From: Asterochloris sp. CNOR1
Lineage: Eukaryota > Chlorophyta > Trebouxiophyceae > Trebouxiales > Trebouxiaceae
Assembly (NCBI GenBank): GCA_963969365.1
Contig: OZ017748.1
Coordinates: 2,170,001 to 2,234,000 of the forward strand
Direction: 5' to 3'
DNA length: 64,000 bases
Shown piece after piece: positions 37,301 to 48,500 of the stretch; positions within the stretch are counted from its first letter, which is position 1, and each line of letters starts with the position of its first letter. Under the pieces are notes generated by a model. It did not search any database. It saw only the letters and a program-made list of their open reading frames with translations, and was not told the DNA's origin. The translations under genes and the position numbers were made by a program.

Positions 37301-38665
37301 GAGCCTTGCTCAGGCGCATTGCCAGCCGTCTGTCTGCAAAGAGCAGGGATTGATCATGGGCACCCGCCACATCATTCCGGCCTGGCCCCTCTAGTCTGCA
37401 CCGCGACGCTGTACTGAGGCTGCCTTCAAGAGCAGGGCTAATGGAAAGTCAAGCAGAACAGCGATCGCACAGGCTGCAAATGGGCTGCAGGACTGATGGA
37501 GCTGGACGAGGCCAGTATGAGCAGCAGTAGTCGGGCGTTGGACAATGTGTGGGGCGGGGCGGAGGCCTACCACTTCTGGCTGCTGGCCCACCGCCAGCTG
37601 TATGCAGGGGACATGGAGGCGGCCATGCGCACTGCGCTGCAGCTGCGGAAGTACGACATCCTTCAGGCATTGAGGGCTCGCTCTGTCGACAGCATGCACA
37701 GCAGCATGCTCTGTCAGTCATGATCAGCATTGGAATGCCATGATGCAATAGAAGCCTGTCAAGAAAGCATCGTACCCAAGCCCGCAGCCATAGCCTGGCA
37801 TCAGCAGCAGGGCACAGCAGGCTGCAGCGGCTGCCGGCCTGGTGGACTGTTCATCCTGGTATCATCCCTGACTGAGCAGTGGTGTGCAGGTATGTGGACG
37901 TGCTGGGGGCTCAGGACGTGTTCAGCCTGCTGGGGCTGGCAGCATTCTACTCACGCTTCTTCGCGCAGTGCAGCAAGGCCTTTGTCCGCTTGGAGGGCCT
38001 TGCTGATCTACCAAAGGTCAGCGCTGCTCTGCGTTCATTGAGTGGCAGCTGGCCGGGAGGCCCTGCTCACCTGCAGTAGGTCAGCCCTGCTCTGTGGGTA
38101 TCTTACGTCGGCTATGTGTGGGCCCGCGTGGGCTCTGGGTCTGCTGCTCTTCCCTACATGCAAAGCAGCTGCTTCATGGACAGGCTCCATCCCCAGCCCT
38201 GAATGAGGTTCAGTTGATGCTTGTCTGGGTGCAGGGCTACCATGAGCAGCTGACAGAGCTGGCCATGGCCATCTTCCTGAAAAACTCTCCAAACGACCCA
38301 CGCAGCTTGCTGGAGACGCGGGAACATGGCTCTGCAATGGCAGGCGCCCACGTGCTGACGGACAGCGTACAGGGGGGCCGGGAAGAGGTAGACCTCCACT
38401 CCTGGCATGGACGCACAGCAAGCGCAGTGTAGGGGCCACCAATGCATGAAGGACATGCTGCTGTTGTCTGCAGGTCTGTGTGGCTTCAGGGCGCATCGTA
38501 AAAGACATCAGCAAGGCTGTGCAGTGCAAGACGTGCAAGCACTTTAGTCTGACCAGCCACATTACAGGGGCAGAGGTGTGCGCGCTCTGTCATTCTTCAC
38601 TGCCCAGCACGGCAGGTGTCATGCCTAGCTCAAGCAACTCAAGGATATTCTCAGATGAATGGTGA
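28357..38665 (+). CDS. IFT121: intraflagellar transport protein IFT121 / WDR35 (IFT-A subunit)
   Basis: A gene of more than 20 exons with near end-to-end match to WDR35. Exons 28357-28373, 28443-28542, 28711-28931 and 29248 onward join as [77 protein letters not shown]. Further WD40 blocks are [20 protein letters not shown] (~30880), [11 protein letters not shown] (~31580) and [17 protein letters not shown] (~32410). The linker [19 protein letters not shown] (~33150) opens the TPR-like solenoid: [25 protein letters not shown] (~34370), [19 protein letters not shown] (~34690), [20 protein letters not shown] (~36450) and [20 protein letters not shown] (~37550). The C-terminus has a zinc-binding pair, CKTC and CALC (~38530-38590). 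The protein serves retrograde ciliary transport and membrane-protein entry. Intron 2 has a GC donor. Confidence 0.95.
28543..28710 (+). other. GC-AG intron 2 of IFT121
   Basis: The exon ends ...CTTCTCAAG and the intron begins GCAAGC. The next exon starts GTCCTGAAG after ctgcag, restoring the family sequence DGLLK-VLKLE exactly. No usable GT donor lies nearby in the right phase. Confidence 0.85.
31068..31253 (+). repeat. partial duplication of an IFT121 exon end in the next intron
   Basis: The exon end at about 31070-31105 (GCAAGACCAAGCATGTCAAA, encoding KTKHVKRL) recurs at 31221-31253 as CAAGACCAAGCACGTCAAGC (again KTKHVKRL) inside the downstream intron. The second copy is not needed to match the family. 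Confidence 0.7.
33432..33549 (+). repeat. 49-bp duplication of an IFT121 exon end and its donor site
   Basis: Copy 1 (33432-33480) covers the end of the [17 protein letters not shown] exon and its donor GAG|gtcacg. Copy 2 (33501-33549) repeats it with about eight changes, still reading [11 protein letters not shown] followed by gtcacg. The next family-matching exon (AVLLDDVM, ~33765) joins in phase to copy 1. Confidence 0.8.
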
Positions 38666-38797
38666 TGCCTCTCTCCACTGGCTAGCTCTGACTTACTTCT
38701 GCTGTCCTTTCATAAATATACGCACATGACCTCAGTTGGTGGTGAGCTGGACTGATGCTGTCTTCTGCATGCTTCTGGAGACTCATTTGATCATTTG

Positions 38798-39865
38798 CTA
38801 TGCGCCACCGTGGTACCACTCGCAGTCAATATCAGGGTCGTCTCCAGGACTGCCCATGTTGCTGTACACGCAGCTGCCAGACTGATACTTGTCTGTCTCG
38901 CCAGCCTCAACCTGCCACAAGGTGGCACTGTCGGGAACAAGTGGCTGAGCTCCTTTACAGGGTGGAGGCAGCCACCCGGCGCGGGGTGGTGGTGGCTGGG
39001 CAACTGCCAGAGGGCAACTCTCACCTCGAGCACTTTGCCACGCTTCTTGATAAGCTTCAAGACCTGCTCAAATCCTATGGACTGGTCTGTGAGGTAAAGC
39101 CGTGGGGGCACAATGACCTGCAGGTGTGGATGCCACGGCAGTACACTTGAAGGTGCCCTGAGCAGCCTCAAATCATGCTGCATCTGCTGCTGTGCAGCGC
39201 CAGCACCCTGTGCAGCATGCTTGGGTGAGGAACAGATGTAGGCATCCTGGCAGTCAAAGCTTGACGCCGGCTCAGTGTGCTTGCCTGTAATGGCAAGCTC
39301 CCCAATCAGCTCCAGCTGCAGCGCAGCTGCCATGACCGCATTTGTCGCGGCAGTGCAAGACCAGAGCTTGAGGGCCTGCAGCTCGGGGAAGGCTGTGACA
39401 GCTGCCAGCGTGGCCTTGGCTGTCAGCCATGAGCCATCACCTGCAGACAGAGGTTTGGCGTCGAGGAGCTTGCCAAGAGCCGTTGCAGGCGGCTTGCACA
39501 CCGGTGTCAGAGTTCCCCAGCTCCAAGCTCTGCAGCTGGGGGCCAAAGTGCTCCACAAAGGTCCCCAGGTGCTCGTCTCTGACACCAAAATTCTCTTCGA
39601 GGCGGATGCCCAGGACGTTTCTCATCAGCGCGGGCTTCTGCACAGCAGAGGTTGAACATGTACTTGCCACTGATGCAGCGCTGCATGGTGGCAGAGCCCT
39701 TGCAAAATGAACTGCTCAAGTCTAAGCTCTTGCTACATGCAGCAACACACAAGCAGGCGCACACCTGCAGGAGCATCTGCAGCGCCTTGGACTCTGCCAG
39801 TCGCTCAACATTGCCGGGGGGAGGGCTGAGCAGAGGGAGCGCCTGAACCTTCTTGTTCTTGCCAC
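38798..39865 (-). CDS. leucine-rich-repeat-like protein, 5' end unresolved
   Basis: Exons 39865-39765, 39637-39502, 39440 to about 39118, 39117-39025 and 38911-38798 join with matching phases (the two middle stretches may be one exon). They encode KVQALPLLSPPPGNVERLAE, then LRR-like text: LGTFVEHFGPQLQSLELGNS, FPELQALKLWSC and ELIGELAITG. A charged helix follows (EQVLKLIKKRGKVLE), with an acidic, Cys-containing tail ending GDDPDIDCEWYHGGA before the stop at 38798-38800. The repeats resemble irregular F-box/RI-type LRRs, but no F-box is visible. Function unknown. It lies between IFT121 and DNAAF6, so a ciliary role is possible but unproven. The upstream exon must end in phase 1; a GC donor at 40021 is one candidate. 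Confidence 0.6.
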
Positions 39866-39989
39866 CTGCGCACAAGCTGAATGAACGTGAAGCACAGCAG
39901 CAGGGCGCTTTGCTGTCTTGCTGCGTTCACATGATGAGGATGGCATGCTGGATGCCATTGATGGCAGATGCAGTTTCATTCATCTGCTT

Positions 39990-41160
39990 GCCTGTTGCTT
40001 TCCCAGTGGCTGCGTGCTTGCCTGACGCCAGCACCTGCAGCACGGCCATGAAGCACTTGGAGCACCTGTCCAGGGTGCAGGCCGCCCGGCTGGTGCTGTG
40101 CTAGGCGGCCCTCACATTCTCCTGTCCACTGTTGCTGCCCTTCTTCTTGGCCGCAGCTCCGCCCTTGCCTGCTGCCTGCAGACATGTGAAGCAGTGTGAG
40201 CCCTGGCAAGCATGTGCCATCAGCAGAGCATCCAGACAAGCAAAGCTTGCACCGTGCTTGCCTGTTGGGCAATTGACTCTGCTGGAAGAAGCCCTGCAAA
40301 GCATTCAGGCAGATTGATGCGGAGGCGAAAGCATTAGCATCGCGCCATGGCCAAGCGAGTGCAATGCCTTCGTTACAGACAAACCTGCCCCCCCAGTGGC
40401 TGCTGGCGGCTGCAGCTGAGCTTTGGCTGCACTTTTGTTGGGTGTTCTGCTGTTCAGCACAAGCTTCCTGAGAGTGCCTGCTGCCCTCTGCACAGCTGCA
40501 GTGGCGCGCGCCCGGGTGTTGGGTGGCTCCACCAGATCTTCATAGGGGTCTGTGCTGGCAGAATCAGCTGGGCTGTTCCAAGGGTCCCAGTCACTGTTGG
40601 AAGAGTTGCTCAGCTCACTGCGGACCTGCCCCTCCATGCCGACATCCGAGCTGACTGGACCAACACCCACCGCTGTCAGGCCAAGCCCGTCGAAGGCTGT
40701 CAGCTGCTCTGGACCTGCTTCTGGCTGACCCTTGGCGACAGGAGTCCTGCTCGGGGGGTCTGCTGCTGCATGTGCACCCCTGCAGACCAGCCAGGAAGAG
40801 CTGCAGCCTGCACATGATCCGACTGAAAGCAGGCACCTGCAGGGTAGCAGGTGTTTTGGATGGCACATGCTCACCCTGCTGCCATTGCCTGCTGACGGCT
40901 GATCGCCGGCTGGGGGACTGCTGCAGCATTGTGCTGAGCTGCTGTCACAGGCGCCCAGGGTTCTGTGTAGGGAAGCACAGAAACAGGTCCATTTGCTGTC
41001 GTTGAACCTCGCTCCACTTCCACAGATGCTCACCCTTGTGCCTGCCCAGCAGGTGGCAGGCTTGTTTGCAGTACTTTACAGGTATCAGCACAAAGAAGCA
41101 GGACCCCTTGATGAGTATGGCCTACCAGCAGTTTGCACCTGCAGTGCAGCCATTGAGAAC
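39990..41160 (-). other. possible additional minus-strand coding stretches
   Basis: Minus-strand open segments may be 5' exons of the LRR-like gene or a separate gene: CTLDRCSKCFMAVLQVLASG (~40070), AAGKGGAAAKKKGSNSGQEN (~40150), a Ser/Asp-rich stretch with SDWDPWNSPADSASTDPYED (~40570), and KWSEVQRQQMDLFLCFP (~41000). A possible start, ATGGCTGCACTGCAG followed by gt, lies at ~41146. I could not link these into one gene with consistent phases and recognise no domain. Confidence 0.3.
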
Positions 41161-41513
41161 TTTGGTGTTGTCACGTATGCAGCATAGCTCTCAGCAGTGC
41201 AGCTCTCAGCAGAGCAGCAGCTTGCTCACCGTAGTTGCAGATCGGAGATGCTTGAAGCCAGTCATGAGAACACCAACATCCAGTGGAGAACCCTGCACCA
41301 TTCAACAGAGGATCTGTGCAGCCACTCGTCCATGATGTGCCCCGCTCAGCCTCAATGGCACCTACCTGCAGCTGCCTCTCAAGAAGTAGCAGCATAGGGG
41401 CGTTTCGGCGCGCTGCTGGGACGCCATCCGGCCGGGCAGTGCTAGAAGTTGACTATTAACGGAAACTACATTGACTCGAGCTGTAAGCGATTTGATTTGA
41501 CGTGACGGACTTG

Positions 41514-42324
41514 ATGTACCAGGAGTTCGAGGCACTGTCCAAGCTTCTCCACCCTGGCACAGATCATCAGGACGAGCAGGTGGGCGTCATGAGCTTTCTC
41601 ATCTTGTTGCTGGCTCAGGCACTCGATTTGTGCAGGACCAGGATGGCAGGCAATCGCCTGGGCCTGCAACACTTGGTCCTGCTGGCAGAAGGGCTGATGT
41701 GCAGATTGCTGCACCAAGGAGTAAGCAGAATGCGACAGCATCAAAGTGATGGCCCTGGCATAGCCCTTAAGCAATGGCTTGCAACTGTAGGTAGCAGGCA
41801 GTCTGCACAGCAGCCTGCTCCAGTCACAGAGGAGGAAATTGGTGGCAGGGAGGCTCCCAGGTGCAGGCTTGCATTCTGCCTTTTTGGCTTGCACTATCTG
41901 CTGCCAAGTCGTCAATGCTCCAGCTGGTCCTTGCAGCTATGAATTCATCTACAAGCAAGCGGTGGCCACCACAGATGCTTTCCTAGGCATGGGGGGAAAG
42001 CACCCAGGAAGTCATTGCTGTGAAGATGTGGTGATCAGGATGCAGCTGCCAGCAGTCAAGACCCTGGCAGGTGAGGGCAGCCTCCATATGCCAAAGCAAC
42101 CATGCCAAGTTCACAGCCAAGTCACCACTACCCTGACTGTAGAGCTTGACTTGGATTTGCAAGAAGACAAGCTGTTGCTGCGCTCCCCTCAGTACTATTT
42201 AGCACTGGATTTGCCACATCAAGTCAGCGAACAGCACAGCAAAGCGCTGTGGGACAGCAAGAAACACCAGCTGGAGGTCAGCATGCGGATTGTGCCCTTG
42301 GACTTTCAGCCAGACTTCGCATGA
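41514..42324 (+). CDS. DNAAF6: dynein axonemal assembly factor 6 (DNAAF6 / PIH1D3, Twister)
   Basis: Exon 1 (41514-41579, MYQEFEALSKLLHPGTDHQD) matches the conserved EALSKLLNP opening of PIH1D3. An acidic linker exon ends in TEEEIGGREAP, and the last exon from ~41937 starts SYEFIYKQAVATTDAFLGMG, the counterpart of EYEIIFRQQVGTEDIFLGL. It continues with CCEDVVIRMQLP, a CS-like beta fold (VELDLDLQEDKLLLRSPQYY) and a C-terminal strand (LEVSMRIVPLD). The phase at the last junction is exact (AG|C gives Ser). One short linker exon between 41579 and ~41790 is not fixed. The protein works with HSP90/R2TP-type chaperones in the cytoplasm to pre-assemble outer and inner dynein arms, so its presence argues for motile cilia. 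Confidence 0.88.
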
Positions 42325-42585
42325 CTTCTGTGTGACCAACTGTACAAATGTGTACCAGTGGGCTTCGGTGACTTGTGATGCTGAGAAACAGGCAAGCTGC
42401 ACTACACAACACTTTGAAAGGCAGCACCTAGGATGCTGGGTATGATCATGGCAAACGCACTGCTGTCGCGAGCGCTATGATCATGAACATACACTGCACG
42501 AGCAAGGGGCTACAGACAGGGGAGCAGGCGCCCTTGCTCTGCAGAACAAAGCAATCTGCTGCAGGGCTCTGGTACAACAAGTTAT

Positions 42586-45500
42586 TCACTTCTTGCTCTG
42601 AGCCATGGCATTGAGGGCACTGCCAGCCTTGAACCATGTGATCTGGTTCTCATTGAAGGTCTGGTTGACGGTGATGTTTTCGGTCTTGCCGTCTGGGTGG
42701 GTCAGCTTCAGAGTAAGGGGCTTGCCGGGGGCAAAGCCGCTCAGGTCCATGCTGACCTTGTCAAACGGTGTCACCTGCAGCCAGGGTGTGAGGTGCTGTC
42801 AGCGAAGTGCCTGTGTGGGCCTGCTTCCTTTACTACCAGCAGGCAGGCACACACTGCGCAGTCCTGCTCAGATCTGTGTGCACAAGGGCAGTCTGGTCCT
42901 GGTCGAGCATGAAACACGGTGATGCGTCCCAGCTGGCAGCACAGTGGGGAGGCAGCCAACATGACAGGCACTTGCCTTGTCATAGTCTGATGGGTTGGCA
43001 AAGGTCAGGGGCAGCATGCCCTGCTTCTTCAGGTTGGTCTCGTGAATGCGCGCAAAGCTCTTCACAATGACAGCCACGCCACCTGCAGCAGCCCCAGGAC
43101 AGGGATGTCAGCTGTGAAGCACACCGGCAGCTGCTCACTGCTGCTGCTGTCTCCCAGCACACCGTTATATTCAAACAAGGGGGGGACCAAAGTCACCAGA
43201 TGGCACAGCAGCGTGGCCACCACGGAGGGGATGCACGCTAGGCACAACTGGCTCACCGAAGGCCAAAGCTTCAGCACAGCAGCTCCAGCATACTACTGAG
43301 GCCAGCAGGGGCAGCAGAATGGCCGATGCCACTGAGGCTGGCACGAAGAGATGGCAGGCAGGTCAGCATGGCTTACCCAGATGCCTGGGCTCCAGCGCGG
43401 CATGCTCGCGTGAGCTGCCCTCGCCGTAGTTCTCGTCCCCAACAACCACCCAAGGCTTGCCAGCTGCCTTGTACGCCCTGGCCACCGCGGGCACCGGCCC
43501 GTAGTCCCCGGTCAGCTGGTTCTGCACCTTGTTCACCTGCACACAGAAGGGCCGAGCTGCGCACTGGGCAGCAGCCACAGGCTGGACATCCAAGCAACCA
43601 GCCAGGGTCACAGACATGCAGCTAAGCTGGCAGGGGGTAAGCTGTGCAGCCTTGCAGATAAACAGTGAAGGCATCAAATAGTTGTTATGCACAGAGTCAG
43701 CTGTGCACATGCATTCCTGCTGCCCTAGAACATGATGGCTGTGCAAGCACTGAATCTACAAGCTGTGCCCACGCCCGCAAGCAGCGCCCATCTGGACCAT
43801 ACTGGAGGGGCTGCACTCTGCAGAATACGTGACAGCCAGGCAGCCCACCTCGTTGTTCTCAGCGTTGAGTGCGCCGATGAGCATGTTGTTTGAGATGTTG
43901 TCCAGGTGGCCACGGTACTTGAGCCAGGGGCCGGCCATGCTGATGTGGTCAGTGGTGCACTTGCCCTTGGCCTGCAACAGGCAGGCCGCGTTTTACATGC
44001 GGCTGGCATTGGTGTAGAGCTGTTGCAAAACTGCAGGATGGCCACTGCTGCACAGCCCAGCACCACGCAGTAACCAGTAAGGCACCTGCTGCAGAGGTCT
44101 ACACGAGAGGCCACAGGCCAGGAGGTGGGGAAACTGCATGCCTTGGGCCAGCCAACCAGCGATGCAGGAGATGACAAGCCTCTGGGAACCCTGACCCTGC
44201 CTTCAAGCATGCACCAGAGCCCATCAAGTGCAGCACAGAAAGATGGAGCACTAAACGACCTGAGAAGTGCTTGAAGGCACTTGGCAGTGTCAAACTCCAT
44301 GACAGCGACTTGGCCTGGATGCAGCACAGCTCACCTTCAGCAGCACCATGGCCTCCTCAATCTTGGTCCCCACCGGCTTGAAGGGCTCCAGCAGCTGCAG
44401 CCTCTGGCTGTTGGGGTCCACCTTCACTGCCACCCCGCCCTCTGCAGGGGCCTGGTAGGTGTTCATCCCTGCAGCGCAGTGGCCACCTGTTTGAAGGCAG
44501 ATGCAGGATCACAGGTCCTGGGATGAGGCGCCTTGCACCCAGCGTGCCTGTGCTCAACGAAGGCCTGGAAGGCCTACCTGGGTAAACGCCCTCGGCAGCC
44601 ACTGACAAGCAGGCCAGATTGCTGGCTGCTCAAGCTGCAGACACCTGTTCGCTCTGCTTGAGCACATGCTGCTGCAGCCTCACCTGGGTCAAAGCCCTTG
44701 GAAGGCAGCTCGTCGCCAAAGGGGCTTTCCAGCTTGAACTCCTTCCCATCTGCGCCCACCTGGCACACCAGGCACACCGGCATCAGCCTTTAAACACGGC
44801 CTGTGCCATCATGCATGCCACAACCACCTGACACAGCACTCAGCTGTGCCATGGCAGACAGTGGCCCCAAGAATGGTAATCCTATTGCAGCACTTCAAAC
44901 ACATGCCGAAAAGCAAGAGACAACAACAATCGGGTGGCGGGATGATGAAGCTGGTTGCTCATGCAAGTCGTTTTGTCGTGAGGCCTATGCAACGATGCAG
45001 GCCATTGGTGCAGGCGCAGAAGACAAAGCGTGCAGTTGCAGCTCACCAGGGTGTCTGTCTCAGGGTTGAAGGTCAGGTCACCCGCGAAGGCAAAGGCCGT
45101 TGTGAGCTCGGGAGAGGTCACAAAAGCATGGGTGGCGGGATTGCCGTCATTCCTGGCCGCAAAGTTACGGTTGTAGGATGTGACGATGGAGTTGGGGTCA
45201 CCTGCAGCCAAGTTGGGCAAATGGGGCTTCAGAGCGCTCACATGGAGCACCAGGACCCGCCCATGCCTGCAACTCAGGCGGGAGCATGCCTGCTGCTGCA
45301 TCAGGCTCCTTTCGAGCCCGTCCTCTACAGCAGCTGCAGCAGGGCCCACCAGGCAGATAGTGGGCCGGCAGACACAGTCAGAGCTCTCTCAATGCACCTT
45401 TCTTGATTTCCGTCCGCTTCCACTGGCCAATGCAGGGGCCACAAGCATTGGCCAGCACCGTCCCGCCAGCCTTTTGGAAGATCTCCAGCATGCCATCGCG

Positions 45501-48500
45501 CTCGATGGTGGCCCTGCAGCCAAGAGAGGCATGGGTTGTCAGCAGCGTGGTGGTGATACTCTACCACTCAGCATGCCGATATGTAGCCAGACAGGCTAGC
45601 ACTGGCCCAACAGTGGTGGGCTTGCACCAGTAGCAGCCAAAAGGCTGCAGTGTGGGCTTGGCAGTACAGCAAGAGGGGCCAACACTGGCTCAGTCGTCAC
45701 GAGCTCTTGTCCAGAGTAGCCTGCTCTCAGCATGCATGGCATGGCAGCTGCGGAGAGCAGCCACAACCCAGAGGGTGTGCCTGTCCCACCGACCCTGATT
45801 GGCCGCCCGGCCTACCTAATCTGCTCGCTGCCAGGCGTGACGATGAAGGGCACCTTCGCCTTAATGCCTGCCGCCAGCGCCTGCTTCACCAAGCTCGCCG
45901 CCCGACTCATGTCCTCATAGCTGCTGTTGGTGCAGCTGCCAATCAGCCCTGCCTTCAGATCTGAAGGCCACTTGTTCTCCCTGACTGCATCTGCAAACTG
46001 CAGGCGGAAAGAGCAAACTCAGCTACTCAGCAGAAGCATCATTCCTGAACAGATATTTCACGCGCATGGGCTGCAGGTCCATGTGCCTTTAAGCTGTGAG
46101 GGAGACACCCACTTGAACAACCCATCAGCAGTATGTGTTCTTGTCTGGGCGTGGGCTCAATGACGCAAACACCTGAAGTGTTGCAGGGAGCCTGCTGCTG
46201 CACCCTGTACAATGCTGTAGATGTACGTAGGAGCAGGAGGATTTTGTCGTGCAGGGCTGCCACATCATGCGTAGCAGGTGTGCTTGTTTGGGCATGCATC
46301 CCAGAAGCTTCCTTCTGTGCAGAAGGGCTCAGAGGTATGCAACAGCCAGATGGTATGCAAAGCAGGGGCTGCTTGCCATGCAACTGCTCGGTGTGCCAGG
46401 TCTGGCTAAACCAAGGCAGCACAGGTGCAGATGCCTGCCGCAGTGAGGGCCTCTGTGCTGGGCTGTCACACCTTGGACAGCGGGTGTGCAAGATCTGGGG
46501 TGAATGGCCCGTTGATGTGGGGCTCCAGCTCGCTCAAGTTGAGCTCAATCAACTGGTCATACTCAGCACCCTCGTCCGCCCGCAGGTTCTCCCTGAAGGT
46601 GTCTGCAACCACAGCAGATGCAAATTTGAAGAAGCTGGTCAAGCCTCAGGCTGCTGTGAGCAGGTGGGGTGAGACACGTCACAGCAGCGCAACAGGGGAT
46701 GGGGTGTGTGGACACACTCTCCAGTCCAGCCTGTGCTTGGCTATCAGGTGGGAGCTCCCAGCTGTACGTGCTGGCAGCAGCACTGGTCATGCTGACATGC
46801 CCAGGCAGCCAAATATTTGCTTTCTGCATGCCCTGCCAACTCAGTGGCCACTGGCTAACCGCCTGCAGAGCTGTGCATGACGGGACCCCACTGCACCATC
46901 TACCCACCTGCCAGCTTTGCAGCTGGCTCCCGCCCTGTGGCCTTCAGGTAGTCGTACATCCTCTTGTTGTAGGGGAACATGGAAGTGGTGGCTCCAATCT
47001 CGGCACCCATGTTGCAGATGGTGCCCATGCCTGCAGCAGAGCTGTGGGATCAGACTGCGCCCAGGTGCTGGTTTGCAGAGCAGCTGGCAAGTGACAGCGG
47101 CCCTCCCTTGCAGGACTGCACACCTTTCAGAGGGCTGTTCCACGCCCTGGGGCTGTGCGCAGCCCGCCTGGGCATGAGAGCTGTGCACCAGCACCTGCTG
47201 AATCTGGCCACCTCCGGACTGCTGCAAGACTTGCCTGTGCATGAGATGTTGTCGACACCAGGTCCAAAATACTCCACAATGGCGCCAGTGCCTCCCTTGA
47301 CTGTCAGAATGCCAGCCACCTTCAAGATGACGTCCTTGGGGGAGGTCCACTTGTTCATCTTGCCCGTCAGCTTGACCCCAATGACCTGCGAAGGGGGCCA
47401 AGGGAAAATCCTCGTCGGATGGGCCTGAGCCTGGGTGGCTGCTGATGTAGGCTGCGTGGGGTATGCAGGTAAGATGCAGGCAACAAAGCCGACAGGCCAA
47501 GACTCTGAAGGAGTAAGAGGGAAGGGAGCTGGCTTCAAAGCCAGCAGCTGTGCTTTGCTGCCACTGCAAGGTGCCTGTCATCGTCTCATTTGCTGCCAGC
47601 CTTCGGGCAGACAAGCTCTCACACACTGGCAAGCCTTGCGTGGCAGGGTGGTGACCAGCACCTTGAGCAAGGCTGTGTGAGTGCAGGCAGAGCAAGCCCT
47701 GGAGTGCACCATGGCAGGCAGTCTCACCTTGGGGGCTTTGAGCTCCCAGGGCAGCCCCGCCATCACGTCCACAGCGTCAGCACCACCTACGCCCACAGCG
47801 CACATGCCCAGCCCACCAGCATTGGGCGTGTGGGAGTCTGTGCCAATCATCATGCCTCCAGGGAATGCATAGTTCTCAAGCACAATCTGCGGGCACAGGG
47901 AGGCTCTCAGCTTAGCCACATGGCAGGCCCACATGCAGTCTGCTGCTCCATCGGCACAGAGACAGCTCAGCAACCACAAAGAACTCTTGGCGTAAACGTG
48001 TGCAGGCAGACATGCTGCCAGATGGTGGGAGCGTCATGCAGACCAAGGGCAAGCTCTTTGCAGGTGCAGAACGGCACACACACTACAGCAGCTTGCCTGA
48101 TGGATGATGCCACTGCCAGGTTTCCAAAACCCAACACCGTACTTCGCTCCTGCCGTGGCCAAGAAGTCGTACACCTCCTTGTTGGTCTTCACAGCAAATT
48201 CCAGGTCTGACACGCCACCAAAGGTGTTGCCCCTGCAGCCGGCAACCGCTCAGTTGCAAGAAATCTGTGACTCAGCGCCCCCATGATGTCTGTAGGTCAA
48301 TCATCACCCGCAGTAGCAGATGCAGGCTGCACAGCTGCCGCTGGGGATGGTGCTTGAGACAACTGGGACGGTGCTGCTGCAACAGGGTACTGATTGGCGT
48401 AAAGCCAGGACTAGCCTCCAAGTCCAGACCTTGTCCCCCCACAGCACAGGCATGCAGCGCGGCTGCCTATGCCATTGCATGTGTCAAGGCAGGCTGCAGG

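Noticed and set aside
38800-39150. plus-strand frame ending NDLQVWMPRQYT
   Set aside because: It looks coding at first, but the minus strand carries phase-consistent exons (39117-39025, 38911-38798) that join to the upstream LRR exons and end in a sensible stop.
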